From the NCBI RefSeq assembly GCF_000330505.1, contig NW_004443556.1:196940-207318 (forward strand): DNA of 10,379 bases. The letters are read 5' to 3'. Positions 7,198 through 10,379 of the stretch are shown here, one piece after another. Positions within the stretch are counted from its first letter, which is position 1; each line of letters starts with the position of its first letter. Made by a program: the position numbers and the translations under genes. Origin of the DNA: Entamoeba invadens IP1. Its lineage: Eukaryota > Evosea > Mastigamoebida > Endamoebidae. Below the pieces are notes generated by a model, which did not search any database, was not told the DNA's origin, and worked only from the letters and a program-made list of their open reading frames with translations.

Positions 7198-7573
7198 CAT
7201 TTCTTCCTTTCATTTGCTCGTTTTATCTTGTACCACTCTTTCAATAAAAATAAATAAACTTAATCTAACTTCTGTGTATTTTAATAGTTTTTTAGTTAAA
7301 ATAAAACAACAAATAAAATAAATTATATCGGTAACAATTATGTGATGAATTGTACTTTTGATTTTTTGTTTTTCTTTTTTATGTTTTTTGTTTTATACCA
7401 ATATTTATAAAGATTACCACAACTAATTATCACAACCAGTCCAACTTTGGTGTTAATTTTCAGGTTGGTTTTACTTTCAAAAAAGCCGAATTGTTAAGAC
7501 TCAAAGCAGTTTTCATAAAAGTCAAATAAGATTTATTCTTCGATTTAAAACGAAACAAACTAATAAATTGTTT
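7196..7573. other. Spacer between beta-amylase and RWD-RING-ART genes
   Basis: The AT-rich spacer holds the T-rich 3' region of the amylase gene, A and T runs to about 7400, then a more mixed 150-base stretch leading to the next gene. CAACAAA occurs at 7307-7313, which matches the encystation regulatory motif described in Entamoeba, but a single 7-mer proves little. No gene is seen. Confidence 0.5.
7542..7573 (+). promoter_or_regulatory. TATA-like element of the RWD-RING-ART gene
   Basis: GATTTAAAAC at 7542-7551 is close to the Entamoeba TATA-like consensus GTATTTAAA(G/C). An Inr-like ATAAATTGT lies at 7562-7570, just before the first ATG at 7574. The distance between the two is slightly shorter than usual. 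This supports 7574 as the start. Confidence 0.45.
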
Positions 7574-9391
7574 ATGTCACTTGATTGTGAACAAGACGAG
7601 GTCCTTTCAAGAGAGGTGGAAACTGTCATTTCCATTTTTCCAGGAATAGTGAGACAAGAAGCCGATGTATTAAAAGTGACAATTAAGACCGAACTCACCA
7701 ATCCAATTGAAGTCGTTTTTGTCGAGGACGAATTCATTCAACGTCCTTACAAAGACAAGAAGAGTGCTTTTCTCACAACGTTGTCAGACATCACACTTGA
7801 CATTCCAACAGATCCTCCTCTCCAAGACGGGGAGCTTCCCGACTTTGTAGTTCACTGCGACTGGATTCCACCACCAGTTGCTTCTGAAATAATCAAAGAA
7901 ATGTTAGATGAGTACGACACGAGTGGTGGGGTTGGTTTTGTGTTTAGTTGGGTGTCTTATCTTTCCAACATTTTTTCGACATTTGAACTGTCGAAAATCG
8001 AAATTGAAAAATTCACAGACTTTTCAGTTCCGCATTTCAAAAATTATTTGGGGCTTCCAAAACACCTTCAGCGCGCTTTGATTACTTTTCAAATAGAAAG
8101 TGACATCAAAGCCTTCAAAGAGAAGAATGAGAGTGTCTGTAATCACTGCAACAAATTAAAAAGTTGCCAACACTTTGTTTGTGGCACCAAATGTGGCCAC
8201 TTCATTTGCGATGAGTGCGCAACAGAAAAGGTCATTAATTGCAACACGACCAAAACAAAATGTTGTTGTGATGTGTGTGGTACCGAATTCACTTTATTTG
8301 AGTTGGTTGGACACGTCGATAAATCTATTATTGAGGAATACAACTCAACATTGATTTACTTGACTTTACTCGAAGAGGACGACATTGTAGTGTGCCCCAA
8401 CTGTACCGCTGCAATAGAAATCGATCCACTTGATAAAAAGAAGGAAAGAGACGTCTTCTGCCAACACTGCCAAACTGCCTTTTCTATCAACAAAAAGCCG
8501 ATTAAAGTCGTTCAACCCGAACAACCCGATGATGAGAATTTGAGTGATGATACAAGTAAGTACACCCCATATAATTTACAGGGAAAATCAGACTTCTCTT
8601 TGTTCTTCAAAAAGAATATTGATGTCATTACTAATTTTGTACAACGGTCGTATTCAAATTATAAAAACAATTATTATTTTCGCGGCGATCTCCCTTTGTT
8701 TTTCTACATGAATCCTTTCTTTGGCGACCAAAACACCCCATTCAAAAAATTGATCAGCTCATCTTTTCGACAAGTTCTCACACAAAGAGATTGTATGAAA
8801 AAATCTTGTTTTATGTGTTGGCACGGGACGTGGAGTTATGAGAACGCTACTGGAATCATGCAGAATGGATTTGATGTGAGAAGACGAAGTGGTCAAGCCT
8901 TTGGAAGAGGAGAGTATTTTGGGAATGATATTTCTGTGTGTTATGGATATGGCAGTTACCTCATATTAACATTGGTTCTGGAAGGTCCTGCAGTATCTAC
9001 ATTCAGTTTTGGATTTGTTGTTGATAACAAAACAACGGAGACGTATTGCCTTCCTCTTGGGTTTGTCACAGACGATCAAAAAGTTATTGGATCATTCAAA
9101 CGTGTGAAAATCTTTCAACTTCGAATCAATACTGATTTGTATGAAGAAATAAATCATCCCAAAATTAAACGCATAAAAATGAAGTCCAAGTATTCGTTGG
9201 TGTCACGAACAGGAAAGTCGTCGAATTTGTCATCGAAAGACTCAGACACAATTGGTTTGATTTTGAAATCAAATTGTAGTTCTGAAGTCTCTTGTCGACT
9301 AGACATAGGAGAATGTGTCATCAATGTCAAACGAAAAATTTTAACGTGTGACTATGATGTGTTTTCAGTGATATGTAACAATCAACAATGA
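7574..9391 (+). CDS. RWD-like, RING, half-IBR and PARP-like ADP-ribosyltransferase fusion protein
   Basis: The 605-residue protein has four parts. (1) Residues ~10-137 resemble an RWD domain, with EVETVISIFPG at the start and a long C-terminal helix. (2) Residues 189-235 form a C3HC4 RING: C189, C192, C207, H209, C212, C215, C232, C235. (3) Two more CxxC pairs, C274/C277 and C296/C299, make a four-cysteine IBR-like knuckle. (4) Residues ~405-520 match a PARP-type ADP-ribosyltransferase: WHGT (H417), QNGFD (430-434), and GRGEYFG (Y448), then ISVCYGYG, where S454 and Y457 fit the nicotinamide-pocket serine and tyrosine. H417 and Y448 would be the first two residues of the H-Y-E triad; the third is probably not glutamate, which points to mono-ADP-ribosylation or inactivity. 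There is no RING2 with a catalytic cysteine, so it is not a full RBR ligase. Likely role: an intracellular ubiquitin E3 coupled to ADP-ribosylation. The RWD call is the least certain. The first ATG is used; a TTG six bases earlier is rejected. Confidence 0.75.
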   Translation: MSLDCEQDEVLSREVETVISIFPGIVRQEADVLKVTIKTELTNPIEVVFVEDEFIQRPYKDKKSAFLTTLSDITLDIPTDPPLQDGELPDFVVHCDWIPPPVASEIIKEMLDEYDTSGGVGFVFSWVSYLSNIFSTFELSKIEIEKFTDFSVPHFKNYLGLPKHLQRALITFQIESDIKAFKEKNESVCNHCNKLKSCQHFVCGTKCGHFICDECATEKVINCNTTKTKCCCDVCGTEFTLFELVGHVDKSIIEEYNSTLIYLTLLEEDDIVVCPNCTAAIEIDPLDKKKERDVFCQHCQTAFSINKKPIKVVQPEQPDDENLSDDTSKYTPYNLQGKSDFSLFFKKNIDVITNFVQRSYSNYKNNYYFRGDLPLFFYMNPFFGDQNTPFKKLISSSFRQVLTQRDCMKKSCFMCWHGTWSYENATGIMQNGFDVRRRSGQAFGRGEYFGNDISVCYGYGSYLILTLVLEGPAVSTFSFGFVVDNKTTETYCLPLGFVTDDQKVIGSFKRVKIFQLRINTDLYEEINHPKIKRIKMKSKYSLVSRTGKSSNLSSKDSDTIGLILKSNCSSEVSCRLDIGECVINVKRKILTCDYDVFSVICNNQQ

Positions 9392-10160
9392 CTTTCATTG
9401 ACACCTTTTCTATAACTTTTGTTGTTGTGTTTGTTATATTTCATATTTATTATCACCATATTTATATGTTTATTATTATTTGCACTCTATTGATCTGTAA
9501 ATTAATAATACTATTATAATGTGTATAACAATAGTAAACAATAAGTGGGTTAAATATACTTGACCGGGTTTAGGAAAATCTGCCCTTTTAAAAATTGCCT
9601 TTTCAATAATTCGCCTTTTTTCGCCTTTATTTTTCAACAAAATTTCAAGTCATTTGAATTTTTGTTGAATATTTATTTAAAACTCGTTTACAAAAATAAA
9701 TCTATCCGTATTATTGTATTTATTACAAAAATATATAATGTTTATAGTTAATTTATATTTATTATCGAGATGGTTTTTATATTAAATAAATAAGTATAAT
9801 AATTATAATTAATGATAATAATTGTTTTAATTAATTTATTAAATACACTAAAATGAAAAGCATTATAATAAGTTTATTTATTTTACTCTTTTGACTATTT
9901 ACAATTAAATAAAAATCATAATCAAATTACAATTGTTTTTTTAAATCATTTAATAATATTAATTACATTCCATTGTGATATAAAATTATATACAATAATT
10001 ATATAATTGTGTATGTTCAGATAGTCGATGTGTTATTAATTAATAATATAATTTATATATTTTTAAGTTTATCATTTCATTATTATTAATTATATAATAT
10101 CACTATTGTAATTATTAATTATAATAATAATTGTACATCAATTAAAAAACATTAAATTAA
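9392..10160. other. Extremely AT-rich spacer between convergent genes
   Basis: From about 9740 to 10160 the sequence is nearly all A and T, with many overlapping TTAATTAAT-type palindromes, for example AATTATATAATT near 9998. No ORF with an ATG and normal composition is present. A TTG-initiated frame at 9560-9751 is phenylalanine- and lysine-rich noise. The region separates the 3' ends of two convergent genes and presumably carries both poly(A) sites. Confidence 0.6.
9582..9628 (+). repeat. Cluster of four GCCTTT-type short repeats
   Basis: GCCCTTTT (9582), GCCTTTT (9597), GCCTTTTT (9613) and GCCTTT (9623) lie within 47 bases, and are the only GC-containing runs in a long AT-rich spacer. The spacing is irregular (15, 16 and 10 bases). 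Function is unknown; it may be chance or a degraded tandem repeat. Confidence 0.4.
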
Positions 10161-10379
10161 TTATTCTTCCATTTTAGTATTTTTGGTCCTTTTCGATTTA
10201 ATAGAATTTCTTCCTTTTTGCATCACCTTTTTCAATGCTTTCGCTTTTTTAAAATCTGTTTTTTTCCTTCGATGTTCTTTTTTATTTACTTGGTTTTTTG
10301 GTTTTTTTTCACTGTTTATTTTTTGTTCTTTTTTATGTGTTCTTCAATTTCTTTTCCTGTGTTATAATTCAAAATGACT
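10161..10379 (-). CDS. C-terminal part of a lysine-rich protein, frame broken, runs off the window
   Basis: Reading leftward from the right edge, one frame gives VILNYNTGKEIEEHIKKNKK and stops at 10318-10316. The neighbouring frame, open from 10343 to the stop at 10163-10161, continues with INSEKKPKNQVNKKEH, then KKAKALKKVMQKGRNS, and ends KMEE. One extra base in the six-T run at 10319-10324 (A on the coding strand) would join the two into a single lysine-rich tail. That points to a one-base homopolymer error, a pseudogene lesion or a slippage site. The stop TAA is fused to TAATTA, like the amylase gene, supporting a true gene end. Basic low-complexity tails of this kind are common in nucleolar and ribosome-biogenesis proteins, but I do not recognise the family. 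Confidence 0.6.

Noticed and set aside
8556..8581. Intron-like GTAAGT...TTTACAG inside the RWD-RING-ART gene
   Set aside because: It is only 26 bases, not a multiple of three, lacks the GTTTGT donor typical of Entamoeba, and its removal would break an otherwise continuous frame.
9560..9751. Open frame of 63 codons after the RWD-RING-ART gene
   Set aside because: TTG start, F/K/I/Y-rich low complexity, no recognisable domain.
9989..10014. Near-palindrome ending in ATTGTGTAT in the AT-rich spacer
   Set aside because: Palindromes of A and T are frequent in a spacer of nearly pure AT; there is no GC core or repeat to suggest an origin or element.
10183..10377. Plus-strand open frame of 64 codons at the right end
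   Set aside because: TTG start and a phenylalanine-dominated product; it is the antisense of a lysine-rich minus-strand coding region.

Overview
The window looks like nuclear DNA of a gut amoeba of the Entamoeba type. I infer this from compact, apparently intronless genes in very AT-rich spacers, TATA-like plus Inr-like start-site elements within about 40 bases of start codons, stop codons merged with a TAATT poly(A)-type motif, and a gene set (secreted GH14 beta-amylase, long coiled coil ending in a TLDc-like domain, small DUF167 protein) that fits that genus. The genes are fairly GC-rich for E. histolytica, so a reptile species such as E. invadens is a reasonable guess, but the species is not proven.

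Layout, left to right: an AT-rich leader with a strong hairpin (52-90); a DUF167/YggU-family gene (289-678, +); a 720-base stretch with small coding-like islands on both strands that may be a decayed gene, ending in two small upstream ORFs; a 1225-residue coiled-coil protein with a C-terminal TLDc-like domain (1402-5079, +); a possible 64-residue orphan gene (5187-5381, +); a secreted beta-amylase with its promoter (5885-7195, +); a protein combining an RWD-like domain, a C3HC4 RING finger, a four-cysteine IBR-like knuckle and a PARP-like ADP-ribosyltransferase domain (7574-9391, +); an extremely AT-rich spacer; and, entering from the right edge on the minus strand, the lysine-rich C-terminus of a further protein whose frame is broken by one base in a homopolymer (10161-10379, -).

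The genes do not form an operon or an obvious pathway. All complete ones read rightward and the partial last one converges on them. The beta-amylase has the strongest start-site signals and a C-ending codon bias suggesting high expression, probably for breakdown of starch or glycogen in a vesicle or outside the cell. The most unusual item is the RWD-RING-ART protein, which joins ubiquitin-ligase modules and an NAD+-using ADP-ribosyltransferase fold in one chain. Start codons were set to the first in-frame ATG, because TTG starts are not expected in a eukaryotic nuclear gene.
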